This document shows positions 11,533-19,818 of a stretch of DNA of 64,000 nt, piece after piece (within the stretch, counting starts at the first letter, position 1; each line of letters starts with the position of its first letter). The stretch spans positions 34,417,714 to 34,481,713 of the forward strand of contig OX453274.1 in the NCBI GenBank assembly GCA_949710005.1, written 5' to 3'. A model generated the notes under the pieces. It was not told the origin of the DNA. It did no database searches and saw only the letters and a list, made by a program, of their open reading frames with translations. The translations under genes were made by a program, and so were the position numbers. The stretch is from Ricordea florida. Lineage: Eukaryota; Cnidaria; Anthozoa; Corallimorpharia; Ricordeidae.

Positions 11533-12034
11533 TTTGACAGTTGGCTATGAGGACTGCATAAAAGAGAACTACGTAGAATATCGATAAAATCGCTGGACGT
11601 GCCTAGGCTAACCCTATGCAAGGCAGCAAACGTAGTCGGATTAGGAATAGCAACAAGCAAAAAAAAAAAGATTCTTCTACGACTTTTCTGAAGGATTTAA
11701 CTGTAGATTTGATAGAATTTAATACTCTTCAGGCTAAATGCTAAGAATTCTAGAAATATATAAAATAGTCATTACTAAAATTAACAGTTGAGGAGGATGT
11801 TCTTTGAAATGGAAATCTCTTAGTACTTTTATGTTTCTCAGTCTAGAGTCTAAAGTCCAACCTTCAGCATGAGTTACGTCTGGATGCCTGGATGCAATTG
11901 CATTCCAGAGAATGGCGCTAAATAGCGAGATTGAAATCTAGGAATAGCAATGTTTTTGATCTTCTTGACGAGTACTTTATTAAAAATATATTGTCACTTA
12001 GTGGTACAGGTAGGCTGTCATTATAGGCATTATG
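11533..12034. other. Region between the Ly6-like gene and the Polinton
   Basis: Presumably the 3' untranslated region of the Ly6-like gene followed by intergenic sequence. Nothing else was recognised. Confidence 0.5.
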
Positions 12035-12039
12035 CATCA
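12035..12039. repeat. Left target-site duplication of the Polinton
   Basis: CATCA directly precedes the left terminal repeat and is repeated directly after the right one (27181-27185). Polintons usually make 6-bp duplications. Here five bases match perfectly, or six with one mismatch if the boundary is moved by one base. Confidence 0.8.
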
Positions 12040-12280
12040 AGTAGTATGTAGGAGGAGTTATACCCACGTTGTTGTTGTTTATTGTTGTAATTTGTTGAAA
12101 TTTTTGAAAAGAGCCTATTTTTTTATTAATTACTGAAAATTTTAAAAAATACCACCCAAAATAACATCAGAAAATTATCAGAGTGTTAATCAGGTGTTGC
12201 AAAAAATAAAATGAAATTATGATTTAAAAAGAAGAATTAATTTACAAATTACAAATGGATAGACTTACTTATGTACAACT
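12040..12280 (+). repeat. Left terminal inverted repeat of the Polinton
   Basis: Matches 26939-27180 in inverse orientation with one single-base length difference in an A-run. It includes a promoter-like GATTTAAAAA (12221-12230), a start codon at 12255 and the first eight-plus codons of the left-end gene. Confidence 0.95.
12221..12230 (+). promoter_or_regulatory. Promoter-like motif in left terminal repeat
   Basis: GATTTAAAAA lies about 25 bases before the start codon at 12255. It is the inverted copy of the motif in front of the polymerase gene and a variant of the TTTAAAGAT motif seen before other element genes. Confidence 0.5.
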
Positions 12281-13811
12281 TAAATATATTGTTAAAGAGT
12301 TGAAAATTAACCCATTCGCCCCTGAACCGCCCGTAACCGCCCGTGTACGACAACACACGAATTCCCTGAACCGCCCGTAACCGCCCGTAAAAATGGCCGC
12401 TGGTCTTGACCCTCTCCCCACTCTTACTGAGTGTTATTTGCTCTTTTGTCCTCATAGAGACTTTGACAGGTAATAAACCAATCATTTGCCGTGTTTTGCG
12501 CATATTTTGACAGCTGATGAGAACAACACGAGGTCGGGGTTTTCCGATGAGCGCAAGCCAACACGTTTTGCGAAAACAATGGCGGCGGCTTCTGAAATTG
12601 ACTCCGAGGTCGCGTTAATTTTTGGGAACTCAGAGAGCGAAGACAACTTTAATGGATTCGGAGAGTATTTATTTCTTGAAAATGATTGTTGTTTGCTTGA
12701 CCTTTTTGACCCTTTGGCAGTGGTTAATTTCATTTGATGAGATAATTCGATTTGCGTGTTCTTACGCATTTACGCATTTGGGTTTTCCTTTTGCCAGTTT
12801 TTTTGGCTTCAGTTCTTTCATGATTGACCCATTTCATAATTTGGCTACCATTTATCTTTCATGTTTTGAATTAACTTGATTTGGAGACTCATTTGTGTGT
12901 CTTTTATGTGAAGTACAGAGTGTATATTTCCTTTATCATGTTTATTGATGCGAAGCGCTTGCGGCTTGTTTACGTTGAAATTATTGATGCGCCTCTGTTT
13001 GTAACCGGATTTATCTGAAAGAAAACTTCAATAAACTTTAGCTAAACTAAGGAACAGTATTTAGAAATCGTGGTTTTGCCCATTTTGGCTTTGATCATTG
13101 TTTTCTCATGTGTTTTGTGCGACCCGTGAAATATTTATTTTTGTGCCTTTTGTCGCGCGGTAAAGAAATTATTCGATTTCCATAGTCCTGTTGACCATTT
13201 GTATCAATTCCTTTGGTTAAACAGCATTTATTTTACATTTTCTAGTCGCTTATTTATTCCACTTCAAAAGGAAGTTTGTTTGAAAACTTGATCTTGTCTT
13301 TGGGATTACTGCGCATATGGTTTACTTCACGCGTTCGCGAACGAAAATTTTTAGGCCAAAACTCCCAGGGAATTGAGGGGTTGTCGCGCTTTAAAGTCCC
13401 AGGAGTGAATGGGTTAAAGGACGATCCAGAATGTGTAAAGCAGATTTCATTAAAGCGCTGGAAAAATTTACAGACGAGGAGATTATTAAGTTAATACCAA
13501 AAGATACTATCAATAATAATATATGTAATCATGGAAAGGTAAAATATTACTGTAAAGAGTGTAATGGATCACAAATATGCCCTCATAATCAAACGAAATC
13601 ACGTTGTAAAGAATGTGAAGGTAGTAGTATTTGTGAGCATAAACGGGAGAGGTATATATGTAAAGACTGTAAAGGTAAAGGAATATGTATTCATGGAAAA
13701 CAAAAAAGTTTTTGTAAATTATGCAAAGGAAGTCAAATATGTGAACACAACAAACAGAAGGCACATTGTAAAGAATGTCGCGCAACAAAAGAGCCGCAAC
13801 AAAAACATTAA
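12255..13811 (+). pseudogene. SAP-like zinc-repeat protein gene split by a piggyBac-type insert
   Basis: The first part starts at ATG 12255 inside the terminal repeat and encodes the start of a SAP-like helical motif (MDRLTYVQL) close to the polymerase N-terminus. After 18 codons it runs into a transposon at TTAA (12307-12310). Past the second TTAA (13414-13417) the matching frame continues and stays open to a stop at 13809-13811. That second part has five tandem C-x-H-x6-C-x2-C units separated by a short Gly-Ser linker, presumably zinc-binding. With one TTAA left, the two parts share a frame. A downstream ATG at 13431 could still start a 126-residue protein with only the zinc repeats. Function is unknown; DNA or RNA binding is inferred from the SAP-like and zinc motifs. 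Confidence 0.75.
12311..13413. mobile_element. PiggyBac-type non-autonomous transposon, 1.1 kb
   Basis: It is flanked by TTAA on both sides (12307-12310, 13414-13417), the canonical piggyBac target. Terminal inverted repeats start CCCATTCGCCCCTG (left) and CCCATTCACTCCTG (right, complement). The left subterminal region repeats GAACCGCCCGTAACCGCCCG twice. No full transposase is present. An acidic segment at about 12579-12660 (containing GNSESEDNFNGF) resembles the acidic N-terminus of piggyBac transposases and may be a remnant. Confidence 0.85.
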
Positions 13812-13847
13812 GTTATATAACGCAAGTAAGTGTTACATAACAAAAAT

Positions 13848-14483
13848 TTATCTAAATCTTAAATTAAAAGTTATGGGAGAACCCTTCAGATCAAGTTTTT
13901 TCCATTCAATGTCTAAGATGCTTAAATCGAAGTGGTTTATTAGGCTCTCATATTTTTGAACTGGAATTGTTGGATATTCATGTGAGGGTATGTTAGCAAG
14001 TAGGTGTGATGGTGAGAGTTTCACAAGTTCTCCATATTTAGTGTTATTCATATATGACGACTTATTATCTACTATACTACACATAAGTCTCAGTGGTTCC
14101 TTAATCTGTATATTTATGGGGAATAATTTACCAGGATTTATAACTTCAGGCATCCCCAAACCAACTTGTAACCCTCTCGTAAGTTTTATGTTGAAGTTCT
14201 TATTGGAATATAGATAGTCAACAGTATCAGTCTCAATTATTGTTATCTTCGCCCTATCAGTATCATTAAGAAAGATCGATTGGATATTACGTAGCGAATA
14301 TGTGCCGGGTTGAATTATTATGAGGGGCTGATTCTCATCATTGAACAATATCTGTTGATCCTTGAAATTAATCAATCTTTTGGTTTTTATATTACAATCC
14401 AGGAGTTGTATCTCCCGAAGATTTTTAAGTGGAGGATCCAAATACACCCTAGTTTCAGACTCATACATGGTTATGCTCAACAT
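13848..14483 (-). CDS. Polinton protein, candidate minor capsid or other virion protein
   Basis: A 211-residue frame, Ile/Leu/Asn-rich and probably mostly beta strand, with no membrane segment or signal peptide. Features include PGTYSLRNIQSIF near residue 58 and a C-terminus ending SPITFNLRFR, a type of ending I associate with structural proteins of Polinton relatives. Position at the end of the minus-strand block, next to another probable virion protein, suggests a structural role such as the penton-forming minor capsid protein. That assignment is inference; structure prediction would be needed to see a single jelly roll. An ATTTAAAGAT motif lies about 24 bases before the start. Confidence 0.5.
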   Translation of the reverse strand: MLSITMYESETRVYLDPPLKNLREIQLLDCNIKTKRLINFKDQQILFNDENQPLIIIQPGTYSLRNIQSIFLNDTDRAKITIIETDTVDYLYSNKNFNIKLTRGLQVGLGMPEVINPGKLFPINIQIKEPLRLMCSIVDNKSSYMNNTKYGELVKLSPSHLLANIPSHEYPTIPVQKYESLINHFDLSILDIEWKKLDLKGSPITFNLRFR

Positions 14484-14506
14484 TTTTGTTTGATTACTCC
14501 ATATTC

Positions 14507-14515
14507 ATCTTTAAA
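14507..14515 (-). promoter_or_regulatory. Promoter-like motif TTTAAAGAT
   Basis: The minus strand reads TTTAAAGAT about 24 bases upstream of the ATG of the 211-residue gene. Confidence 0.5.
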
Positions 14516-14738
14516 TTTCAATAATCTATCCTTAACAAAAACAAAATTTGTATTGACGTAATCACATTCCTGAGCGACGTTAGAAACCGACCTTTTTAAA
14601 GTAAACATAAAATCTGCTTTTCAACTTCAAATCCACTTTACATTTTGCTTGTTGCTATGTCGTAAAAGTATGCAATCTATTGTTCTACACGTGAGCACTA
14701 ATTTACAAACAATCATAATCACGTGAAATACTCATGAA

Positions 14739-16307
14739 CTACCGAAATAGATACCACGCTAACCCACCAGTGATAATTATAAATGTTAATATATTGGTTT
14801 CATGTTGTGTGGTCACGTCCGACTTTTCATTCAGAGTTGAGGGTTTTGGTTTTGGTTTCGTTTCATTTTGTAAAGGTTTTGGATTCCCTCCGGGGTTTTC
14901 CCTTGTCTCAGCTATATGAGGTAACTTTACCTTTGAAGATCCCATGTTATGACTTATTCCAACCTGTTTTGCTTCAGTGTTTAGGGAATTATTCACTCCA
15001 AAATTCATATCGCTACTAGCTTTCATAAGTTTATTATTAAAACCAGTCACGCTTTCAGTGTTGATTATCATATTACTAGGCATTAGCCACACACCAGGAG
15101 CAATAGCTAAATCAAGCCGTAATTTCGCTTCCTGTACAGCTAATTGATACCTTTGGATAGAACTAGAAATGTCATTCTCGATCACACTACTTTCAAATAA
15201 AGCCAAGAATTCTTGTTGAGTCTCTATCGCCCCGCCACCATTACCATAAATCGAGTTTCTTGTGTTAACTTGTGCTCCCAATATACAGTAAACAAAAGCT
15301 TCAGCAGATCGATTCAATCTACCAAGTCCAGCTTTAGTAAGTCCATGTCCACTTGTTGGGATAAACCAAGCATATTTGAAATCAGCAAAGTCATCATTAC
15401 GGATAAATGAAATTAAATTACCTTTTTCTTTCTTACCACCTTCATCAGCAAATTTACCACCTTCACCAGGCCATTGATCTGCTTCAACATCATAATTCCT
15501 TACAATATGTACATTTTGATATCCACCACCTCTCCCATTGTATCCAGAACCATAATCAAGGAATATATCTCCCAATCCACCGTTTCTACCACCTTTCCAT
15601 CTAAAGTCAGAATTATTAGCAATTCCAAATTCAGCGCACAATCGTTGATATGCAACTTTACTATAGGGATTATTATTTATTACAAAGGGTTGCTCATCAG
15701 GTAAGGGAAGGCTTAATTCATATAATATCCGTCTTATTGTGAAATACACATGAAATTTAATGAAGCTATTCACTACTTTGGGGTAATTTAGACTTTCAAA
15801 AGGACTTATACCACAACCAGATGTTGCACACCAAACTGCAAAGTTAAGTTGTTGAGGCCAATAATTCATATCAGGAGCATTCAACCATTTTCTACTTTGT
15901 TTACCAAACTTGAAAGTCACAACTTGATTGGTAAAAACATCACGCATCTTTGCTGTGAATTTCTTTGTATTTGAAACATATATATCTAGTGAGGTTAGCA
16001 TTTTTGTTATGTCACTTGTAAAGTCATCAAAATCAATTGCTGGTATTGGATAAGATCGATTAGTCATAGTTAAACTCTTTGGGCATGAACTCAATTCAGA
16101 ATCATCCAACCCTAAATCTTTCCATAAAAGTCTTTTCATATGAGGTGATAGGTCATCAGTCCATGTTTTTCCAGTTGGATCATCATTAGACATGACAGTC
16201 ATTCCATTATATCTCCACCTAATAAATCCACCATATGGATCAGCTACAATTATGAATTTGCCTGTGTCGGCGTTTGGATATTTTTTTATGAAATCATTGA
16301 GCGTCAT
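14739..16307 (-). CDS. Large Polinton protein with C-terminal membrane anchor
   Basis: A 522-residue frame. The N-terminal half has aromatic-rich segments (RWRYNGMTVM, WPQQLNFAVWCATSGCGIS). The middle is Gly-rich (about residues 240-300). Residues ~310-420 include RNDDFADFKYAWFIPTSGHG and GVWLMPSNM. A Lys/Pro-rich linker leads to one C-terminal membrane helix (ILTFIIITGGLAWYLF). I recognise it as a type of protein commonly found in cnidarian Polinton-like elements, but its function is not known to me. A membrane-associated virion or entry/assembly protein is a reasonable inference. It is not a double jelly-roll capsid protein as far as I can see. The frame is intact. Confidence 0.7.
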   Translation of the reverse strand: MTLNDFIKKYPNADTGKFIIVADPYGGFIRWRYNGMTVMSNDDPTGKTWTDDLSPHMKRLLWKDLGLDDSELSSCPKSLTMTNRSYPIPAIDFDDFTSDITKMLTSLDIYVSNTKKFTAKMRDVFTNQVVTFKFGKQSRKWLNAPDMNYWPQQLNFAVWCATSGCGISPFESLNYPKVVNSFIKFHVYFTIRRILYELSLPLPDEQPFVINNNPYSKVAYQRLCAEFGIANNSDFRWKGGRNGGLGDIFLDYGSGYNGRGGGYQNVHIVRNYDVEADQWPGEGGKFADEGGKKEKGNLISFIRNDDFADFKYAWFIPTSGHGLTKAGLGRLNRSAEAFVYCILGAQVNTRNSIYGNGGGAIETQQEFLALFESSVIENDISSSIQRYQLAVQEAKLRLDLAIAPGVWLMPSNMIINTESVTGFNNKLMKASSDMNFGVNNSLNTEAKQVGISHNMGSSKVKLPHIAETRENPGGNPKPLQNETKPKPKPSTLNEKSDVTTQHETNILTFIIITGGLAWYLFR

Positions 16308-16340
16308 TTTATTCCTTATGTTTAGAATAAGATGAATATG

Positions 16341-16350
16341 TTTTTAAATC
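16341..16350 (-). promoter_or_regulatory. Promoter-like motif GATTTAAAAA
   Basis: About 35 bases upstream of the ATG of the 522-residue gene; a variant with A in place of G after TTTAAA. Confidence 0.45.
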
Positions 16351-16416
16351 AACTCCGTTCTTTCCTAATACCAATCTCATAATTCCATCCTGAAGGTGTT
16401 TTCTCAAATTGCATTT

Positions 16417-17013
16417 TCAACGTACGGGACCGGTTAGCTCCTTTAATATGTCCGCACGAACATCTCTCCTTATCTGTGACATGTTTAAGTTTTTTTCTGT
16501 ATCTCTCCGAAATTTTTGACGGATTTCTAGTTTTAGTTTTTCAAACTTTTTCAACTCTTCTAAAATTATAGAAAATTCTTGGTCGGATATAACGTTATCT
16601 CTCAATGCTTTTGAAACTAAGTCTTGAATGGTGTTTACCTTTGCTTTTGCTAGAGAAACAGTCTGTTCGTGTTTACCAACTTTATGAGAAAGTTTTTTAG
16701 AAGCCACACCACATCCAACCGATACTCCCCCACAAATACCTCCGACAACTCCCAATGGGATACCAACAAGGGCACCAAAACCAGTAAGAGAGGTTCCCAA
16801 TCCACTTGCAGATAGGATAACTGAAACCAACCCACTACCAACACTGATTTTAGTAAATATTCCTCTCGCTCGATTATACTTTTTTCTAACTTCCTCATAA
16901 TGTTTAATTTCCTTCTCAAGATTTTGTAGCACTTCACATGACTTTTGTAGTCTGAAATTATTTGGATCACCATTCATTGGTAATTGTGGATAAATTCTAT
17001 TGTAGTCTTCCAT
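16417..17013 (-). CDS. Polinton membrane protein, glycine-rich hairpin between coiled coils
   Basis: 198 residues. A charged, probably coiled-coil segment (about 25-50) is followed by a long Gly/Val/Ser-rich hydrophobic region (about 53-105, two membrane-spanning stretches). A second charged helical segment follows to the end. The layout resembles membrane-inserting proteins with a hydrophobic hairpin, but no named family is recognised. It lies between two other membrane-protein genes of the element and has its own TTTAAAGAT motif about 25 bases upstream. A role in virion membrane or host membrane disruption is speculative. Confidence 0.7.
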   Translation of the reverse strand: MEDYNRIYPQLPMNGDPNNFRLQKSCEVLQNLEKEIKHYEEVRKKYNRARGIFTKISVGSGLVSVILSASGLGTSLTGFGALVGIPLGVVGGICGGVSVGCGVASKKLSHKVGKHEQTVSLAKAKVNTIQDLVSKALRDNVISDQEFSIILEELKKFEKLKLEIRQKFRRDTEKNLNMSQIRRDVRADILKELTGPVR

Positions 17014-17037
17014 ATTATATTTTACTGATCAACACGA

Positions 17038-17046
17038 TATCTTTAA
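17038..17046 (-). promoter_or_regulatory. Promoter-like motif TTTAAAGAT
   Basis: The minus strand reads ATTTAAAGAT about 25 bases upstream of the ATG at 17013. Confidence 0.55.
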
Positions 17047-17065
17047 ATAAATTCGAACAGGTTTG

Positions 17066-18076
17066 TTACTTTCTCTTATTTTTAAACTGTTCCACAAAAT
17101 ATAGGACGACAGCCATTATCAAAAGCCAAGCATTTTTACCTAAAAATCCAATGACCTTGCCAGCTGTTTTGAACAGAAAGCTTACAATCGCTCCAACCAT
17201 TCCAGGCAATATTTCACCAAGTTTCTTACCAATAGTTTTCAAACCATTACCAACACCTTTGCCCAATGTTGTTAGGCCTTTAGAAAGATTAGAAACGATA
17301 ACACCAATGACTACACCTACAGCACTCACAACAGCAAAGACTGTAAAACCGTACTTTTTGAAAATATACTTTATCTTATCTCTTAATCTCATTCCCTCCC
17401 ACACCCCTTCCCCCTCTCTCTCACGGATAGCTATTTCATTTCTCTCTTTAGGAATTTCTCTACCTAGATTTTCAAGTTCGATATTTTCTTCTGTACTTAT
17501 ATCTGTTTTATTTTCTAGTAATTTTTGCCTTTCAATATCTTTATTGTTCAATTCTTTTCTTTTTTCTACTTCATTATTAATTTCTTCAAAAACTTCGGGT
17601 GCTCTTTTACCTAAAGCTTTTACTAATTTTTTGGGTAGTTCTTTATTTCCACCTTTTATGTGTTTTACTTCTCCATTTACAAGAATATAATCAGCAGCCC
17701 CCTGTTGTGGTAAATTAATAACTGGTATAACAATTTCTGTCACATCATCTCTACGCAATTTTATGATTATTTTTGATATGTCTACATTAGGGTAGTTATT
17801 TTTTAGTTCTTTTTCAAAATCATCTCTTATAATTTGTTCCTCCTCAAATTTTGCGAGTTGTTGAGTTTCATAGCCACCATTAAATGAGGGGTTTGTATAT
17901 CCTGATTTGGTTTTGGGTCCTGCACCCTTAGTAGTAGATGTTTTTATGACTCTTTTTGGTGAGGGCTTTCTACCAAGTAGTGAACTATTTTCATCAAAAT
18001 TATCAGGATCTTCTTGTTCGTTTTCTTCCCCCACACCAAAGGGGTCAATATCTGGTAATTCTCCACCTTCTGCCAT
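17066..18076 (-). CDS. Polinton membrane protein with acidic N-terminus
   Basis: 336 residues. Residues 1-35 are very acidic, then there is a basic Ser/Thr/Lys patch. Residues ~75-190 are charged and probably form a compact or coiled domain. From about residue 235 there are several hydrophobic helices (YGFTVFAVVSAVGVVIGVIV, then PGMVGAIVSFLF and a C-terminal AWLLIMAVVLYFV) separated by a Gly/Lys repeat (LGKGVGNGLKTIGKKLG). That repeat is amphipathic and looks membrane-active. No family is recognised. The gene lies in the run of small membrane-protein genes upstream of the capsid-ATPase gene. The start fits a TTTAAAGAT motif about 25 bases upstream. Confidence 0.7.
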   Translation of the reverse strand: MAEGGELPDIDPFGVGEENEQEDPDNFDENSSLLGRKPSPKRVIKTSTTKGAGPKTKSGYTNPSFNGGYETQQLAKFEEEQIIRDDFEKELKNNYPNVDISKIIIKLRRDDVTEIVIPVINLPQQGAADYILVNGEVKHIKGGNKELPKKLVKALGKRAPEVFEEINNEVEKRKELNNKDIERQKLLENKTDISTEENIELENLGREIPKERNEIAIREREGEGVWEGMRLRDKIKYIFKKYGFTVFAVVSAVGVVIGVIVSNLSKGLTTLGKGVGNGLKTIGKKLGEILPGMVGAIVSFLFKTAGKVIGFLGKNAWLLIMAVVLYFVEQFKNKRK

Positions 18077-18099
18077 GATTTTTTACCAATTAGTAAGAA

Positions 18100-18108
18100 A
18101 TCTTTAAA
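18100..18108 (-). promoter_or_regulatory. Promoter-like motif TTTAAAGAT
   Basis: The minus strand reads TTTAAAGATTTCTTACT about 25 bases before the ATG at 18076. The extended string is shared with the motif at 18786-18795. Confidence 0.55.
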
Positions 18109-18126
18109 CTGATCACACAATTATCT

Positions 18127-18537
18127 CTAAAAGAATTTACTAACCATATAACCCAATGCCAACATACCACCACCTACATATACCATTTCACCCATCTTTT
18201 GATTGCTACTAGGTCTATAATAATCAGAGAATTTTGGTTCAATTTCATCTTTTGATTCATGCATTTGACTATACAATTCCAAAGCTTCATCGGTTTTCGA
18301 AATATTTTTTGATGCCCGATATTTTGCATCCTTCTGTTGTGAGTGCCAATCAATAAGATTTTGTCTTTTTTCCTGGTATGCAGCATAATCTTTTTGATAT
18401 TTTTCTAATGCCTTATCGTGACGTATTCGTTCTACATCTGTTTTATCACCTGATAGATATTTTGCAAGATATGAACCACCAACGAATGTTGTTGCATTCA
18501 AAATAGCTCCTCCAACCATCATTGCTATTGTTGCCAT
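18127..18537 (-). CDS. Small Polinton protein with membrane segments at both ends
   Basis: 136 residues. An N-terminal hydrophobic segment (MATIAMMVGGAILNATTFVG) and a C-terminal one (YVGGGMLALGYMVSKFF) flank a charged, probably coiled-coil middle with KFSDYYRPS near residue 105. I recognise the type as recurrent in cnidarian Polinton-like elements, but its function is unknown. The start is close behind the stop of the upstream 72-residue gene. The promoter-like ATTAAAGATTT lies only three bases from the ATG, so translation might start at a downstream Met (residue 6 or 7). Confidence 0.7.
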   Translation of the reverse strand: MATIAMMVGGAILNATTFVGGSYLAKYLSGDKTDVERIRHDKALEKYQKDYAAYQEKRQNLIDWHSQQKDAKYRASKNISKTDEALELYSQMHESKDEIEPKFSDYYRPSSNQKMGEMVYVGGGMLALGYMVSKFF

Positions 18538-18539
18538 AA

Positions 18540-18548
18540 ATCTTTAAT
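18540..18548 (-). promoter_or_regulatory. Promoter-like motif overlapping a stop codon
   Basis: The minus strand reads AATTAAAGATTTATGG: the motif overlaps the TAA stop of the 72-residue gene and almost abuts the next ATG. The unusually short distance is the exception among the element's genes. Confidence 0.35.
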
Positions 18549-18762
18549 TTGGTAAAATCTTTTGATCCTCTAAATATGTTTTTAGGTACATACTACCTGA
18601 CAATACAGCTACCCATTTAGCATAATTTGTAATACTTGAGGATGGATCGTTCATAAATGATTCTTTCATAACCTTTTTAGTCACATATCCAACTCCAGCC
18701 GCTAATCCGATAAGGACGGCTGAATCAGTAACAGTTTTCACAAGTTTGTTTTCAGTTGACAT
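18544..18762 (-). CDS. Small Polinton membrane protein, 72 residues
   Basis: Two hydrophobic stretches (about residues 13-27 and 47-60) in a 72-residue protein ending ILPN. No family is recognised. It is supported as a gene by its position within the tightly packed minus-strand block and by its own TTTAAAGAT motif about 25 bases upstream. A small virion or host-membrane protein is an inference. Confidence 0.6.
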   Translation of the reverse strand: MSTENKLVKTVTDSAVLIGLAAGVGYVTKKVMKESFMNDPSSSITNYAKWVAVLSGSMYLKTYLEDQKILPN

Positions 18763-18785
18763 AATTTTTTACTGTATCAGTAAGA

Positions 18786-18795
18786 AATCTTTAAA
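18786..18795 (-). promoter_or_regulatory. Promoter-like motif TTTAAAGAT
   Basis: The minus strand reads TTTAAAGATTTCTTACTGAT about 25 bases before the ATG at 18762. Confidence 0.55.
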
Positions 18796-18804
18796 CTACT
18801 TTCC

Positions 18805-19200
18805 TTATAACATTGCTATTTTCGGTGTTGGTTGAGGCGGTGGTTGGGAGGGTTGTGTAGGAATATTTGAGGGTGGAACTTTAGTCGGTATCCTGTTTTT
18901 ATAGTACCTCATAAACATATCAAATGCGGTAAACCCTATTCCAACAATAGATAAAACAGTAGTAAAAGATAGCTCTGGAATCCATGCCTTAGATTCACCC
19001 TCTTCATTTGAATTTTCTTCCTTTTTGGTGTCTGCTTGTTCCCTTTCACGTTTCATTTCCCTAGCTAACGCTTCTTTTGCTTTTTTATTATATTCAGCTA
19101 ATTTCTTACCAGCGGCGACTTTTTTAGGATCTTTCTCTTTCTTTTTGGGAACATTGGTGGGCGGATCCTTTGTAATTTGTTCAACAACTTCTTCTGACAT
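18805..19200 (-). CDS. Small Polinton protein, basic N-terminus, one membrane helix, Pro-rich tail
   Basis: 131 residues. A Lys/Glu-rich helical N-terminus (KDPKKVAAGKKLAEYNKKAK near residues 24-43) is followed by one membrane helix (about 75-92) and a Pro/Gln/Ser-rich tail. The basic segment resembles one seen in other cnidarian Polinton-like elements. Its role is unknown; a DNA-binding or capsid-membrane linker is possible given the basic helix next to a membrane anchor. It has its own upstream motif. Confidence 0.65.
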   Translation of the reverse strand: MSEEVVEQITKDPPTNVPKKKEKDPKKVAAGKKLAEYNKKAKEALAREMKREREQADTKKEENSNEEGESKAWIPELSFTTVLSIVGIGFTAFDMFMRYYKNRIPTKVPPSNIPTQPSQPPPQPTPKIAML

Positions 19201-19225
19201 TATTATTTTATTTCACAAAGTAAAG

Positions 19226-19235
19226 AATCTTTAAA
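19226..19235 (-). promoter_or_regulatory. Promoter-like motif TTTAAAGATT
   Basis: The minus strand reads ATTTAAAGATTC about 26 bases before the ATG at 19200. Confidence 0.55.
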
Positions 19236-19781
19236 TCAGTTGTGCTCAGTTATCTGCTCAGTTTTGTTAGCATTATCTGTAATTGTCCTTGAAACTTCTT
19301 GTATTTTGTTGATTTTAATGTGTTTAGCAACCTGGAATAGTCCGCTAGCAAGTGCTGCCAATCTTCCTGCTTTTAATGCTAAGAGACCTACAATGTTTGT
19401 CAGTTCACGATTAACCAAATCATCATTCTTCAAATCGGAACAAAGCGCATCAATGTCATCTACAGAAACCATGTAAGAAATAACTTGTGAAACTAATTGG
19501 AGAGATGAATCTACTAATCCACCACTAATTTTCTTACCTAATACTGCCTGATATTGATTATAATATTTTTCAACATCTTTTACTGATAATTTTTTTATAT
19601 CACCTAGACTCATATCAACTCCCAAATATTCCTTTGTAGTTCCAAGAGATGCGAGAATGGCTAGTGATTCTTGTTTTATTTCAACTTCGGCGTAGCCGGC
19701 CCCCTTCGGGATATCATCATTATATTTTACCTCATCTTTTACCTCAGGCTGTTCTTCTATATAATCTTCAACTTCTGTCAT
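19236..19781 (-). CDS. Polinton protein of unknown function next to the ATPase
   Basis: 181 residues. An acidic N-terminus (about 1-35) is followed by an alpha-helical domain with LSVKDVEKYYNQYQAVLGKK near residue 65-84. A moderately hydrophobic C-terminal helix (LLALKAGRLAALASGLFQVA) follows. It is recurrent beside the packaging ATPase in cnidarian Polinton-like elements as far as I recall, but no function is known to me. It lies immediately downstream of the capsid-ATPase fusion in the same orientation. The variant motif TTTAAAAGAATC lies about 30 bases before the start. Confidence 0.65.
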   Translation of the reverse strand: MTEVEDYIEEQPEVKDEVKYNDDIPKGAGYAEVEIKQESLAILASLGTTKEYLGVDMSLGDIKKLSVKDVEKYYNQYQAVLGKKISGGLVDSSLQLVSQVISYMVSVDDIDALCSDLKNDDLVNRELTNIVGLLALKAGRLAALASGLFQVAKHIKINKIQEVSRTITDNANKTEQITEHN

Positions 19782-19805
19782 ATTTTAATTTTGTAATAAA
19801 ACATA

Positions 19806-19818
19806 GATTCTTTTAAAT
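19806..19818 (-). promoter_or_regulatory. Promoter-like motif, variant TTTAAAAGAATC
   Basis: About 30 bases before the ATG at 19781, with one extra A compared with the other motifs. It overlaps the end of the fusion gene. Confidence 0.4.

Noticed and set aside
12482..12879. Separate host gene within the piggyBac-type insert
   Set aside because: Overlapping short frames on both strands with no splice or start support; at best a transposase N-terminal remnant.
14739..16307. The 522-residue protein as the major capsid protein
   Set aside because: Capsid first-jelly-roll sequence is recognised in the fusion gene instead; this protein has a C-terminal membrane anchor and no visible double jelly-roll pattern.
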